From Prosthecomicrobium sp. N25 (lineage in GTDB: Bacteria; Pseudomonadota; Alphaproteobacteria; Rhizobiales; Ancalomicrobiaceae): a stretch of DNA of 64,000 nt. A program made the position numbers and the translations under genes. The notes under the pieces are model-generated. The model was not told the DNA's origin, did no database searches, and was given only the letters and a program-made list of their open reading frames with translations. Below, one piece after another: positions 36,506 through 46,060 of this stretch (position 1 is the first letter of the stretch; every line of letters starts with the position of its first letter). Where the stretch lies: contig NZ_JBBCAT010000001.1 in NCBI RefSeq assembly GCF_037203705.1, forward strand, positions 186,001 to 250,000. The letters are read 5' to 3'.

Positions 36506-38050
36506 ATGACCTTGCAGCGTCCGCAGCGGCCCCGTGCCCGGATATCCGCGTTCCTGCCGGCCTCCTCCGGGCTCCGCCCGGCCCTGGCCGCCCTCCTCCT
36601 CGCCGGCTCGCTCGGCCTCGCCGCGCCCGCCGGGGCCCAGACCGACCTGAAGGTGGCGAACCAGACGGCCGCCACCCTGCCGGCGGCGACCGACCCCCTC
36701 CCGCCTGCCCCCGTGATCGGCGGCAACGTGGCGACCTTCACGCTCGCCAACGGCCTGCAGGTGGTCGTCATCCCGGACGGCCGCGCGCCCGTCGTCACCC
36801 ACATGGTCTGGTACAAGGTCGGCTCGGCCGACGAGCGTCCGGGGCAGTCGGGCATCGCCCACTACCTCGAGCACCTCATGTTCAAGGGCACGAAGGCCAA
36901 TCCGGCCGGCGCCTTCTCGCGCACCGTGTCGACCCTGGGCGGCCAGGAGAACGCCTTCACGTCCAACGACTACACCGGCTACTTCCAGCGCGTCGCCAAG
37001 GAGCACCTGCCGCTGATGATGAAGCTGGAGGCCGACCGCATGGCGAACCTCGAGCTCGTCGAGGCGACCGCCAAGCCGGAGCTCCAGGTCGTCCTCGAGG
37101 AGCGCAGCCAGCGCACCGACAACGACCCGTCCGCCCAGCTCGGCGAGGCGATGGACGCCGCGCTCTATCGCTCGAGCCCGTACCGCATCCCGGTCATCGG
37201 CTGGCGGCACGAGATCGAGACGCTGACCGCCAAGGACGCGATCGACTTCTACAATCTCTGGTACACGCCCAACAACGCCATCCTGATCGTGGCGGGGGAC
37301 GTGCAGCCGGCCGAGATCCGCAAGCTGGCCGAGGACACCTACGGCAAGGTTCCGCGCCGGGCCGAGCCGGGCGAGCGCGTCCGGCCCACGGAGCCGCCGT
37401 CGCTCGCGAGCCGCACGGTCACGCTCGCCGACGAACGCGTCACCCAGCCGAGCCTGCGCATGGGCTGGGTGGTGCCCTCCTACCGGACCGCCGAGAAGGG
37501 CGAGGCCGAGGCGATCGACGTGCTCGCCGAGATCATCGGTTCCGGCTCGACGAGCCGCCTCTATCGCGACCTGGTGGTCGGCAAGGGCCTCGCCTCCTCG
37601 GCGGGCGGCTACTACCAGTCGACCGCCTGGGACGACACCAAGCTGCTCTTCTACGCCACCCCGCGCGACGGCGTGACCCTGGATGCCCTCAAGGCCGCCC
37701 TCGACGAGGCTCTCGCCGCGGTCGTCCGCGACGGCGTCAACGAGGCGGAGCTGACGCGCGCCAAGCGCAAGATCGTCGCAACCGCCATCCACGCCCAGGA
37801 CAGCCAGGCCTCGCTCGCCCGCATCTTCGGCACCGCGCTGACCACCGGCTCCACCGTCGAGGACGTCCAGAGGTGGCCGGGCCGGGTCTATGCGGTCACG
37901 GCCGCGGACGTGAAGAAGGTGGCCGAGAAGTATCTCGTGCCGGAAGGCAGCGTCACGGCCTACCTGCTCCCCGCCCCGCCGACCGGCAAGAGGCCGAGCG
38001 CGCGGGCGCAATGGCCGGTGGCCGGTCCGGGCGCCGGCGCGATCCGCTGA
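36506..38050 (+). CDS. Zinc peptidase, M16 family, catalytic member of a pair
   Basis: 514 residues. A signal peptide is likely (about 20-45, LRPALAALLLAGSLGLAAPAGAQ), so it should act in the periplasm. The inverted zinc motif HxxEH is seen as HYLEH (His119, Glu122, His123), with the distal Glu in VLEERSQRTDND about 75 residues on. ATG 36506 is favoured, with GAGG before it. It pairs with the next gene, which has lost the zinc motif; such pairs form a clamshell protease for short peptides. The start is the main uncertainty. Confidence 0.92.
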   Translation: MTLQRPQRPRARISAFLPASSGLRPALAALLLAGSLGLAAPAGAQTDLKVANQTAATLPAATDPLPPAPVIGGNVATFTLANGLQVVVIPDGRAPVVTHMVWYKVGSADERPGQSGIAHYLEHLMFKGTKANPAGAFSRTVSTLGGQENAFTSNDYTGYFQRVAKEHLPLMMKLEADRMANLELVEATAKPELQVVLEERSQRTDNDPSAQLGEAMDAALYRSSPYRIPVIGWRHEIETLTAKDAIDFYNLWYTPNNAILIVAGDVQPAEIRKLAEDTYGKVPRRAEPGERVRPTEPPSLASRTVTLADERVTQPSLRMGWVVPSYRTAEKGEAEAIDVLAEIIGSGSTSRLYRDLVVGKGLASSAGGYYQSTAWDDTKLLFYATPRDGVTLDALKAALDEALAAVVRDGVNEAELTRAKRKIVATAIHAQDSQASLARIFGTALTTGSTVEDVQRWPGRVYAVTAADVKKVAEKYLVPEGSVTAYLLPAPPTGKRPSARAQWPVAGPGAGAIR

Positions 38051-38129
38051 GCCCCGCAAGGGCGCCCGTCCCCGAGCGCCGGCCCGTTCCGCCGCCCCGG
38101 CGGCGGCATCCCGTTTCCGACCGATCAGG

Positions 38130-39464
38130 ATGCGAATCCCCATGATGGCCGTTTTCCGCAGCCTCCGTCCCCTGGCCCTGGCGGCCGCCCTCGCCGTCGC
38201 ACCCCTCCTCGGGGCCGCCCCCGCCGGCGCGGTCGAGATCCAGCGCGTCGTCAGCCCCGGCGGCATCGAGGCCTGGCTGGTCGAGGAGCACACGGTGCCG
38301 CTGGTGGCGGTGAACTTCGCCTTCCGCGGGGGCTCCGCGCAGGATCCGGCCGGCAAGGCCGGGCTCGCGAACCTGCTTTCGACCCTGCTCGACGAGGGCG
38401 CGGGCGAACTCGACAGCCAGCAGTTCCAGGAGCGCCTGTCCGACCTCTCCATCCGGCTCTCCTACGAGGACAGCCGGGACGCCTTCTTCGGCGAGATGAA
38501 GACCCTGTCGCAGAACCGCGACGCCGCCTTCGATCTCCTGCGCCTCTCGGTCTCGAAGCCCCGCTTCGACGCGGAGGCGGTGGAGCGCATGCGCGTCCAG
38601 GCGATCGCCGGGCTCCGGCGCGAGTTGCGCGATCCGGAATCCATCGCCGGGCGGGTCTGGGCGCGGACGCTCTTCCCCGACCATCCCTACGGTCGCCCCT
38701 CCAACGGCGACGAGGCGTCGGTGGCGGCCATCACGGCGTCCGACATCCGCGACTACCACGCCCGCGTCTTCGCCCGGGACAACCTCAAGATCGCGGTGGT
38801 CGGCGCCATCGACGCCAAGACGCTCGGCCCCCTGCTCGACCGCACCTTCGGCGACCTGCCCGCCACAGCCCGCCTCACGCCCGTTCCGGACGTCACCCCG
38901 CGCACCGGCGTGACCGTCGCCGAGAGCCTGCCGATCCCGCAGACGGTCATCCGGCTCGCCACCGAGGGCCTGAAGCGCAAGGACCCGGACTTCATCCCGG
39001 GCTTCGTGATGAACCATATCCTGGGCGGCGGTTCCTTCTCGTCCTGGCTCTACGAGGAGGTGCGCGAGAAGCGCGGCCTCGCCTACTCGGTCTTCACCGC
39101 GCTCGCCCCCTACGACCACGCCGGGCTCTTCTACGGCGGCCTCGGCACCCGCGCGGACCGCGCCGGGGAGAGCATCGAGGTGATCCGCCAGCAGATCCGC
39201 CGCATGGCCGAGGTCGGACCGACCGCCGCCGAGCTCGACAAGGCCAAGGCCTACCTGACCGGCTCCTACGCGCTCCGCTTCGACACCTCCGACAAGATCG
39301 CCGGCCAACTCCTCGCCATCCAGATGGACGACCTCGGCATCGACTACATCGACCGCCGCAACGCCCTGATCGACGCGGTTACGCTCGACGACGTCAAGCG
39401 GGTCGCCCGTCGGCTCCTGTCCAAGGACCTCACGGTCGTGACGGTGGGCCCGAGCGGCAGCTGA
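38130..39464 (+). CDS. M16 family peptidase subunit lacking the zinc motif
   Basis: 444 residues with a signal peptide (about 10-35, PLALAAALAVAPLLGAAPAGA). The position of HxxEH reads GLANLLSTLLDEG, so zinc cannot be bound. The C-terminal M16 motif REKRGLAYSV with the substrate-binding Arg and Tyr is intact. It is therefore the non-catalytic half of a heterodimer with the upstream protein, as in mitochondrial processing peptidase alpha/beta and known bacterial M16B pairs. It lies 79 bases after its partner. Confidence 0.92.
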   Translation: MRIPMMAVFRSLRPLALAAALAVAPLLGAAPAGAVEIQRVVSPGGIEAWLVEEHTVPLVAVNFAFRGGSAQDPAGKAGLANLLSTLLDEGAGELDSQQFQERLSDLSIRLSYEDSRDAFFGEMKTLSQNRDAAFDLLRLSVSKPRFDAEAVERMRVQAIAGLRRELRDPESIAGRVWARTLFPDHPYGRPSNGDEASVAAITASDIRDYHARVFARDNLKIAVVGAIDAKTLGPLLDRTFGDLPATARLTPVPDVTPRTGVTVAESLPIPQTVIRLATEGLKRKDPDFIPGFVMNHILGGGSFSSWLYEEVREKRGLAYSVFTALAPYDHAGLFYGGLGTRADRAGESIEVIRQQIRRMAEVGPTAAELDKAKAYLTGSYALRFDTSDKIAGQLLAIQMDDLGIDYIDRRNALIDAVTLDDVKRVARRLLSKDLTVVTVGPSGS

Positions 39465-39508
39465 TCCCAGGCTAATGGCGTCTCGACCCGTTGCCGGGAC
39501 TTCGTTTC

Positions 39509-39593
39509 TGTCATGCCCGGGCATGTCCCGGGCATTCACGACGGGAGTTTCTTACTCGTGGAATGGATTGCCGGGACAAGCCCGGCAATGACA
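39509..39593. repeat. REP-like palindromic element, inverted pair
   Basis: Two imperfect copies of one unit in opposite orientation. The left copy (39509-39541) contains the hairpin TGCCCGGG-CATGT-CCCGGGCA. The right copy (39556-39593) contains ATTGCCGGG-ACAAG-CCCGGCAAT. The outer ends TGTCAT and ATGACA are also inverted, and the inner ends ACGA and TCGT match too. The unit resembles the extragenic CATTGCCGGGCTTGTCCCGGCAAT repeat common in Bradyrhizobium relatives. It lies between the convergent M16 and HAD genes and may also end transcription. Confidence 0.8.
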
Positions 39594-39640
39594 GATCGAA
39601 AGGTGGGCACTTCGCGCGACCGGTATGAGCCGCCCGCGCC

Positions 39641-40378
39641 CTATCGGCCGGACCGGATCGCCTCCAGGAAGCCGGAGAGGTGGTCGGTGACGAAGTCCAC
39701 GTGCGGCGCGTCGCGGCCGTCCATCTCCCAGGCCTCGCGGAACACCTCCCGGGTCCGCTGCGGGACCACCAGCACGGTGCGCATGCCGAGCCCGTGCGGC
39801 ACCGCGAGGTTGCGCGACAGGTCCTCGAACATGGCCGAGCGCTTCGGTTCGATGCCGTGCAGCTTCAGAAAGATGTCGTAGGCGTCCCGGTGCGGCTTCG
39901 GCAACAGGCCGGCCGCCACGATGTCGAACACGTCCTCGAAATGGTGCGCAATGCCGAGCGCGCGGGCGGTCTTCTCCGCGTGCTTGCGGCTGCCGTTGGT
40001 CATGATGAACTTGCGGCCGGGCAGGGCCTCGATGGCGTCGCCGAGGGCGGGGTCGGGGGCCAGGACCGAGTGGTCGATGTCGTGGACATATTCCAGGAAG
40101 GCGTCCGGCGAGATGCCGTGCTCGATCATCAGGCCGCGCAGCGTCGTGCCGTACTGCTGGTACCACCCGCGCTGGAGCCGCTGCGCCTCCTCCTCGTCGG
40201 TGTCGAGAAGCACGCGGACATAGTCGCGGATGCGCACGTCGACCTGGCCGAAGAGGTTGGAATGGGCCGGGTAGAGCGTGTTGTCCAGGTCGAAGACCCA
40301 GGTGTCGACATGTGCGAAGCGGGCCGCACGGTCCTCGGGCTTCGGGGCGGAGACGGGTGTTTCTGTGCTCAGCATCAT
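39641..40378 (-). CDS. HAD-family pyrimidine 5'-nucleotidase
   Basis: 245 residues; two adjacent ATG codons at 40378 and 40375 are both possible. The HAD motifs are WVFDLDNTLYPAHSN (nucleophile Asp), FIMTNGSRKHAEKT (motif II), KPHRDAYD (motif III Lys) and MFEDLSRNL (motif IV Asp). This is the SDT1-like group that dephosphorylates UMP and CMP. It follows argB on the minus strand, a pairing frequent in Hyphomicrobiales. 131 bases separate them and include a GC-rich hairpin (around 40424-40443). Confidence 0.9.
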   Translation of the reverse strand: MMLSTETPVSAPKPEDRAARFAHVDTWVFDLDNTLYPAHSNLFGQVDVRIRDYVRVLLDTDEEEAQRLQRGWYQQYGTTLRGLMIEHGISPDAFLEYVHDIDHSVLAPDPALGDAIEALPGRKFIMTNGSRKHAEKTARALGIAHHFEDVFDIVAAGLLPKPHRDAYDIFLKLHGIEPKRSAMFEDLSRNLAVPHGLGMRTVLVVPQRTREVFREAWEMDGRDAPHVDFVTDHLSGFLEAIRSGR

Positions 40379-40509
40379 GGGTCCGATGGCAGCACGGAAC
40401 CGGTTAGGGTTCCGTTCGCGGGCGGCGAGGGGCCGCCCGCCGGGGTCGGACCATCCAATGTCGGCCTGTTCCGACCGTCCGGCAACCCCCGGGCGGCCGA
40501 AAAGACGCA

Positions 40510-41424
40510 CTACTGCGTGATGAGCGTGCCGGCCCCGTGCTCGGTGAAGAGCTCGAGCAGGACCGCGTGCGGCACCTTGCCGTTCAGGATGACGACCGCC
40601 TCGACGCCGCGGTCGAGCGCCTCCAGGCAGGTCTCGACCTTCGGGATCATGCCGCCCGAGATCGTGCCGTCCTCGATCAGCCGCAGGGCGTCGGCGCGCG
40701 ACAGCTCCTTGATGAGGTTCTTGTCGCGGTCCAGCACCCCGGGCACGTCGGTCAGGAACAGGAGGCGCGACGCCCCGAGCGCGCCCGCGATGGCGCCCGC
40801 GAAGGTGTCGGCGTTGACGTTGTAGGTCTCGCCGTCCTCGCCCGGGCAGACCGGGGCGAGGACCGGGATGATCTCCGAGCGCGCGAGCACCTGCAGGACG
40901 GCGGTGCGCACGGTCTTCGGGTCGCCCACGAAGCCGAGGTCGACCTCGGTCTCGGCACCGGTCTTCGGGTCGCGGACCGTGCGGGTCAGCTTGGTCGCCG
41001 TGACCATGTTGCCGTCCTTGCCGGTGAGGCCGATCGCGCGGCCGCCGGCCTGGCCGATCGACTGCACGATCTCCTTGTTGATCGAGCCGGCGAGGACCAT
41101 CTCGACCACCTCGACGGTCGCCCGGTCGGTCACCCGCATGCCGCCGGCGAATTCCGACTTGATGCCGAGCCGGTCCAGCATGGCGTTGATCTGCGGCCCG
41201 CCGCCGTGCACCACGACCGGGTTCACGCCAGCGAGCTTGAGGAGCGTGATGTCCTCCGCGAAGGCGCGGCCGAGCGCCGGGTCGCCCATCGCATGCCCGC
41301 CGAACTTCACCACGACCGTCTTGTCGTCGTAGCGGAGCATGTAGGGCAGCGCCTTGGAGAGGATCCCGGCCTCGGCGACGAGTTCGGCCTCGGACTTCTC
41401 GGACAAGGTCTTGACGACGGTCAT
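40510..41424 (-). CDS. argB: Acetylglutamate kinase
   Basis: 304 residues. It phosphorylates N-acetylglutamate in arginine synthesis. Family marks are [16 protein letters not shown] at the N-terminus, [20 protein letters not shown], the N-acetylglutamate-binding [17 protein letters not shown], and [12 protein letters not shown]. The N-terminal extension ([20 protein letters not shown]) is the helix found in arginine-inhibited hexameric forms, so feedback inhibition is likely. It stands between pheA and the HAD gene on the minus strand. Confidence 0.97.
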   Translation of the reverse strand: MTVVKTLSEKSEAELVAEAGILSKALPYMLRYDDKTVVVKFGGHAMGDPALGRAFAEDITLLKLAGVNPVVVHGGGPQINAMLDRLGIKSEFAGGMRVTDRATVEVVEMVLAGSINKEIVQSIGQAGGRAIGLTGKDGNMVTATKLTRTVRDPKTGAETEVDLGFVGDPKTVRTAVLQVLARSEIIPVLAPVCPGEDGETYNVNADTFAGAIAGALGASRLLFLTDVPGVLDRDKNLIKELSRADALRLIEDGTISGGMIPKVETCLEALDRGVEAVVILNGKVPHAVLLELFTEHGAGTLITQ

Positions 41425-41542
41425 GGGCGGGCTCCGGCGGGAGGGGACGGAGGTCTCTTAAGCAAAGGTGCGCGCGGACACAACCGCCGGCCCGGCAGGG
41501 CTCCCCGCCGGCGGCGCGCCCCGCCGGCCCGGCGGCGCGATG

Positions 41543-42430
41543 TCACATGCCGGCGACCGCCGGCCGGTGCCGGGCGGCCTCGCCGTCGCGCACCCGCTCG
41601 CGGAACGGGCTCGCCCGGTAGACCCCGAGGATGCGGTACTGGGCGAAGAAGCCGAGCTCCTCCAGCGCCAGCGCCAGCGGCCGCTCCTCCGGATGGCCGT
41701 CGACGTCGGCCAGGAACTGGGTCGCCGTGAAGGTGCCGCCGACCATGTAGCTTTCCAGCCGGGTCATGTTGATGCCGTTCGTGGCGAAGCCGCCGAGCGC
41801 CTTGTAGAGCGCCGCCGGCACGTTGCGCACCTCGAACACGAAGGTCGTGACGATCGGCCCGATGCCGGGCGCCGCGCGCAGGTCCTGGCGCGACAGGATG
41901 ATGAAGCGCGTGGTGTTGTGCGCCTCGTCCTCGATGTCGGACTTCAGGATGTCGAGCCCGTAGATATCCGCGGCGAGCCGCGACGCGATGGCGCCCTGGC
42001 TCGGATCGCCGCGCTCGGCGATCTCCCGGGCCGAGCCGGCGGTGTCGGCGCCGACGACCGCCGTCAGGCCCAGGCTCCGGAGCGCGTTGCGGCACTGGCC
42101 GAGCGCCTGCGGGTGGCTCTGTACCGTCTTGAGGTCGGCGAGCGCCGTCCCCTTCAGCGCCATGAGCTGGTGACGGATCGGCAGGAAGTACTCGCCGATG
42201 ATGTGCAGGCTCGACTGCGGCAGGAGATGGTGAATGTCGGCGACCCGGCCCGCGATCGAGTTCTCGACCGGGATCATGCCGAGATCGGCGCTGCCGCCCT
42301 CGATCGCCGCGAAGCAGTCTTCGAAGGTCTGGCAGGGCACCGCCTCGTAGTCGGGATAGACCTCCCGGCAGGCGATGTGGGAATTCGCTCCGGGCTCGCC
42401 CTGGAAGACGATCTTCTTGCGGCCGATCAT
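41543..42430 (-). CDS. pheA: Prephenate dehydratase with ACT domain
   Basis: 295 residues. It converts prephenate to phenylpyruvate. The catalytic domain (about 5-185) has FQGEPGANSHIACREVYP, VENSIAGRVADIHHLL and the TRF motif in EDEAHNTTRFIIL. The ACT domain (about 205-280) has GGFATNGINMTRLESYM, where the classic ESRP reads ESYM, a variation seen in alphaproteobacteria. No chorismate mutase domain is attached. It is downstream of kdsB with a 37-base gap. Confidence 0.95.
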   Translation of the reverse strand: MIGRKKIVFQGEPGANSHIACREVYPDYEAVPCQTFEDCFAAIEGGSADLGMIPVENSIAGRVADIHHLLPQSSLHIIGEYFLPIRHQLMALKGTALADLKTVQSHPQALGQCRNALRSLGLTAVVGADTAGSAREIAERGDPSQGAIASRLAADIYGLDILKSDIEDEAHNTTRFIILSRQDLRAAPGIGPIVTTFVFEVRNVPAALYKALGGFATNGINMTRLESYMVGGTFTATQFLADVDGHPEERPLALALEELGFFAQYRILGVYRASPFRERVRDGEAARHRPAVAGM

Positions 42431-42467
42431 TCCGTGCTTCCTTCCTGCTTGCCCCGCGGCGTGCGCT

Positions 42468-43202
42468 TCAGCGCGCGAGCATGCGGCGGGCTTTTTCCAG
42501 ATCCTCGGGCGTGTCGACCCCGAGCGGCACCGTGTCGACGATGCCGACGTCGATGCGCATGCCGTTCTCCAGCGCGCGCAGCTGCTCGAGCTTCTCGCGC
42601 GTCTCGAGCGGCGCCGGCGGCAGCGTGACGAAGCGCTCCAGGGCGGCGCGGCGATAGGCATAGAGGCCGATGTGGTGGTAGAGCGGCCCGGCGCCGGTGG
42701 GCGCCGTGGCGCGCGTGAAATAGAGGGCGCGCAGGCGGTCGGGTCCGATCGGGGTGCCGACCACCTTGACGACATTCGGGTTGGTGCGCTCCTCCTCGAC
42801 GGCGATCTCGGCCGCGATGGTGGCGATGTCGACGCTCGCGTCGTCCAGAGGCGCGAAGGCGGCGCGCACCGCCGAGGCCTCGATGGTCGGCAGGTCGCCC
42901 TGCACGTTGACGACCACGTCGAAGCGGCCGTCGGGATCGTAGCGGCGCAGCGCCTCGAAGATGCGGTCGGACCCGGTCGGGTGCGCCGGGCTGGTCATGA
43001 CGGCCTCGCCGCCGGCGGCCCGCACCGCCTCGGCGATGCGCTCGTCGTCGCAGGCGACCACCACGGGCCCGATGTCGGCCTCGCGGGCGCGCCGCCAGAC
43101 ATGGACGATCATGGGATCGCCCAGGATGTCGGCGAGCGGCTTGCCCGGCAGGCGCGTGGCGCTCAGGCGGGAGGGAATCAGCACCAGGGCGGACAGGGAC
43201 AT
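42468..43202 (-). CDS. kdsB: 3-Deoxy-manno-octulosonate cytidylyltransferase
   Basis: 244 residues. It activates Kdo as CMP-Kdo for lipopolysaccharide core assembly. The nucleotide loop is [16 protein letters not shown], followed by the CMP-Kdo synthetase motifs [28 protein letters not shown] and [16 protein letters not shown]. It is the first gene of the minus-strand group kdsB-pheA and is divergent from the cytochrome gene. Confidence 0.96.
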   Translation of the reverse strand: MSLSALVLIPSRLSATRLPGKPLADILGDPMIVHVWRRAREADIGPVVVACDDERIAEAVRAAGGEAVMTSPAHPTGSDRIFEALRRYDPDGRFDVVVNVQGDLPTIEASAVRAAFAPLDDASVDIATIAAEIAVEEERTNPNVVKVVGTPIGPDRLRALYFTRATAPTGAGPLYHHIGLYAYRRAALERFVTLPPAPLETREKLEQLRALENGMRIDVGIVDTVPLGVDTPEDLEKARRMLAR

Positions 43203-43438
43203 GGGCGGCCTTCTCGGGCGACGGGCACGGGACGGATTAGACGGAAGAGGGTCTGGTCTGGACCGGCGGCCGCTTTATACGTATGGACACGTGCGCTGGA
43301 AAGTGTAGTTTCCGCGCGCAACGCAGAACCCCAGGTCCCATCCGGGCTTTCCCGGACCGCGGCCGCGAGGGCCGGCCCCCGGCCCGGACGCGGATCCGCC
43401 GGCGGACCGCCAGACCGGATCACCGGAGCATCGACCCG

Positions 43439-43990
43439 ATGGATTCCTTCGAACTGAACAAGATGGCCGGGGCCCTGCTCGGCGCCGGCGTCTTCGCGAT
43501 GGGCATCGGCCTCCTCGCCGAGGCGATCTTCCATGTCGAGAAGCCCGCCCAGCCGGGCTACGTGGTGGCGGTCCAGGAAGGCGGCGCGGCAGCCGGCGGA
43601 CAGGCCGCCTCGGGCGCCGCCGCGGCGGCCCCGATCGGCGAGCGGCTCAAGGTCGCGACCGCCGATGACGGCAAGAAGGTCTTCTCCAAGTGCAGCTCCT
43701 GCCACAACGTGGAGAAGGGCGGCAAGAACGGCACCGGCCCGAACCTCTGGGGCGTGGTCGGCGGTCCGCTCGCGCACGCCGACGGCTTCGCCTATTCGGG
43801 CGGCATGAAGGAAGGCGCATCCGCCGGCCAGAAGTGGGACTTCGACCACCTCGACAAGTTCCTCGAGAACCCGGCCGGCGTCGTGAAGGGCACCAAGATG
43901 TCCTTCAAGGGCCTGCCCAAGCCCGAGGAGCGCGCGGCCGTCATCGAGTTCCTGCGCAACCAGGCCGACAGCCCCCTGCCGAAGCCCTGA
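43439..43990 (+). CDS. cycM: Membrane-anchored class I c-type cytochrome, CycM type
   Basis: 183 residues. An uncleaved N-terminal anchor spans about 9-31 (MAGALLGAGVFAMGIGLLAE), an Ala/Gly-rich linker follows, then the haem domain with CSSCH (Cys85, Cys88, His89) and a distal Met in GTKMSFKGL. It carries electrons in the periplasm, typically from the bc1 complex to an aa3 oxidase, as Bradyrhizobium CycM does. The 236 bases upstream, shared with kdsB, hold an AT-richer patch near 43272-43282. A terminator follows the gene. Confidence 0.95.
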   Translation: MDSFELNKMAGALLGAGVFAMGIGLLAEAIFHVEKPAQPGYVVAVQEGGAAAGGQAASGAAAAAPIGERLKVATADDGKKVFSKCSSCHNVEKGGKNGTGPNLWGVVGGPLAHADGFAYSGGMKEGASAGQKWDFDHLDKFLENPAGVVKGTKMSFKGLPKPEERAAVIEFLRNQADSPLPKP

Positions 43991-44015
43991 CGGGCGCCGG
44001 CATCAGCGGATCTCC

Positions 44016-44042
44016 AGGCCGGGCCGTCGCGCCCGGCCTTTT
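44016..44042 (+). terminator. Rho-independent terminator after cycM
   Basis: Eight-base perfect stem GGCCGGGC / GCCCGGCC (44017-44024, 44031-44038) with loop CGTCGC, an extra A-T pair at the base and a TTTT run. It is 26 bases after the cycM stop. Confidence 0.88.
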
Positions 44043-44194
44043 CGCATGGGCCTCGTGCTTTCCGAGGCGCCGCGACGGGTCCCGGGAACGCGGCCCGACT
44101 ATTTTCGTCATAATCTCGTGACCCATGTGGACATGCAGATCGGGCGGCTCATATCGTCGCCCGACTGACGACAGGACAGGAGTGACTCCGCCCG

Positions 44195-46060
44195 ATGGTC
44201 CAGCCCGCCGCCCGCCCGCTCTTCGCCCTCGCCCTCGCGCTCCTGACGGCCGTGGCCCTGCCCGGTCGGAGCCATGCCGAGGAGCCGGCCTGGCGGCACG
44301 GCGCGTCCCTCATGGGGGACATCAAGTATCCGGCGGACTTCAAGCGCTTCGACTACGTCAACCCGAACGCCCCGAAGGGCGGCACGGTGCGGTTCGCCGC
44401 CCAGGGCACCTTCGACAACCTGAACATAGCGGTCACGCTGAAGGGCAATCTCGCGGCCGGCATCGGCAACCTCTACGACAGCCTGATGACGAGTTCGCTC
44501 GACGAGCCGTCCAGCCAGTACGGCGAGATCGCCGAGGCGCTGCGCTATCCCGCCGACTTCTCCTGGGTATCCTTCCGGCTCGACCCCAGGGCCAAGTGGC
44601 ACGACGGCAAGCCGATCACGCCCGAGGACGTGCTCTGGTCTTACGAGATCCAGCGCGAGACCAACCCGAATTTCGCCAAGTACTACAATCACGTGAAGGA
44701 GGCGAAGGTCACCGGCGAGCGGGAGGTCACCTTCACGTTCGACCAGGCCGGGAACCGGGAACTGCCGCAGATCGTCGGCCAGATCACCGTGCTGCCGAAG
44801 CACTGGTGGGAGGGCAAGGGTCCCGACGGTCAGCCGCGCAACGTGCGCAACACCAGCCTGGAGGTCCCGCTCGGCAGCGGCCCCTACCGGGTCAAGTCCT
44901 TCGAGCCGGGCCGCACGATCGCGTACGAGCGCGTGAAGGACTACTGGGGCGAGGGCCTGCCGGCCAAGGTCGGGCAGAACAATTTCGACGAGATCCGCTA
45001 CGACTACTACCGCGATCCGCAGGTCGCCCTTGAGGCCTTCAAGGGCGACAACTACGACTTCCGTGTCGAGACCTCGGCCAAGAACTGGGCGACGGCCTAC
45101 GAGTTCCCGGCCAAGTCGGACGGGCGCGTCATCCTGGAGCGCTTCGAGCAGAAGAGCTCGGGCGGCATGCAGGCCTTCGTGGTCAACCTGCGCCGGGACA
45201 AGTTCAAGGACGTCCGCGTCCGCCGCGCCCTCAACCTCGCCTTCGACTTCGAGACGCTGAACCGCACCGCCTTCTACGACCAGTACCAGCGCACGAACAG
45301 CTACTTCGCCCCCATGGAGCTCGCCGCCACGGGCCTTCCCGGACCCGACGAGCTGAAGTTCCTGGAACCGCTCAAGGCCAAGATCCCGCCCGAGGTGTTC
45401 ACGACCGAGTACAAGAACCCGGTCGGCGGCGACCAGACCGCGATGCGGGCGAACCTGCGCCAGGCCCTGACGCTCCTCAAGGAGGCGGGCTACGAGAATC
45501 AGGGCGGCCGGCTGGTCAAGACCGACACCAAGCAGCCGCTCACCATTGAGTTCCTGCTCGACGCGCCGACCTTCGAGCGCGTCGCGGTTCCCTATCGCGA
45601 AAGCCTGAAGCTGCTCGGCATCGACCTCGTGGTCCGCATCGTCGACGACGCCCAGTACGAGAACCGCACCCGGGCGCGCGACTTCGACATGATTATCAAC
45701 TCCTTCGGCCAGTCGCTCTCGCCCGGCAACGAGCAGCTCTATTACTGGGGCTCGGAAGCCGCCGACATCCAGGGGTCCGCCAACGTGGCGGGCATCAAGA
45801 ACGAGGCGGTCGACAGCCTGATCCGCTCGATCATCTACGCGCCGAACCGCGAGGACCTGGTGGCCGCCACCAAGGCCCTCGACCGCGTGCTGCTGTGGAA
45901 CCAGTACATGATCCCGCAGTGGCACTACGGCTACCTGCGGACGGCCCGTTGGGACCGCTTCGGCAGGCCCGAGACCATGCCGGACTATTTCCCGCCCGGC
46001 TTCCCGACGACCTGGTGGTGGGACGCCGACAAGGCCGCCAAGGTGGGGACCCGCAAGTGA
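44195..46060 (+). CDS. yejA: Extracellular solute-binding protein, family 5, YejA-like
   Basis: 621 residues. A signal peptide covers about 1-28 (LFALALALLTAVALPGRSHA). The mature protein is the family 5 peptide-binding fold, with HGASLMGDIKYPADFKRFDY, VNPNAPKGGTVRF, WHDGKPITPEDVLWSYE and GSGPYRVKSFEPGRTIAYER. The opening block is characteristic of YejA proteins, which bind microcin C-like or other modified peptides. It is first in the yej operon and joins the second binding-protein gene by a GTGA overlap. Confidence 0.93.
   Translation: MVQPAARPLFALALALLTAVALPGRSHAEEPAWRHGASLMGDIKYPADFKRFDYVNPNAPKGGTVRFAAQGTFDNLNIAVTLKGNLAAGIGNLYDSLMTSSLDEPSSQYGEIAEALRYPADFSWVSFRLDPRAKWHDGKPITPEDVLWSYEIQRETNPNFAKYYNHVKEAKVTGEREVTFTFDQAGNRELPQIVGQITVLPKHWWEGKGPDGQPRNVRNTSLEVPLGSGPYRVKSFEPGRTIAYERVKDYWGEGLPAKVGQNNFDEIRYDYYRDPQVALEAFKGDNYDFRVETSAKNWATAYEFPAKSDGRVILERFEQKSSGGMQAFVVNLRRDKFKDVRVRRALNLAFDFETLNRTAFYDQYQRTNSYFAPMELAATGLPGPDELKFLEPLKAKIPPEVFTTEYKNPVGGDQTAMRANLRQALTLLKEAGYENQGGRLVKTDTKQPLTIEFLLDAPTFERVAVPYRESLKLLGIDLVVRIVDDAQYENRTRARDFDMIINSFGQSLSPGNEQLYYWGSEAADIQGSANVAGIKNEAVDSLIRSIIYAPNREDLVAATKALDRVLLWNQYMIPQWHYGYLRTARWDRFGRPETMPDYFPPGFPTTWWWDADKAAKVGTRK

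Noticed and set aside
44085-44109. EcfG-like box GGAAC-N16-CGTC upstream of yejA
   Set aside because: One mismatch in the highly conserved -10, and no functional reason for stress control of the importer.
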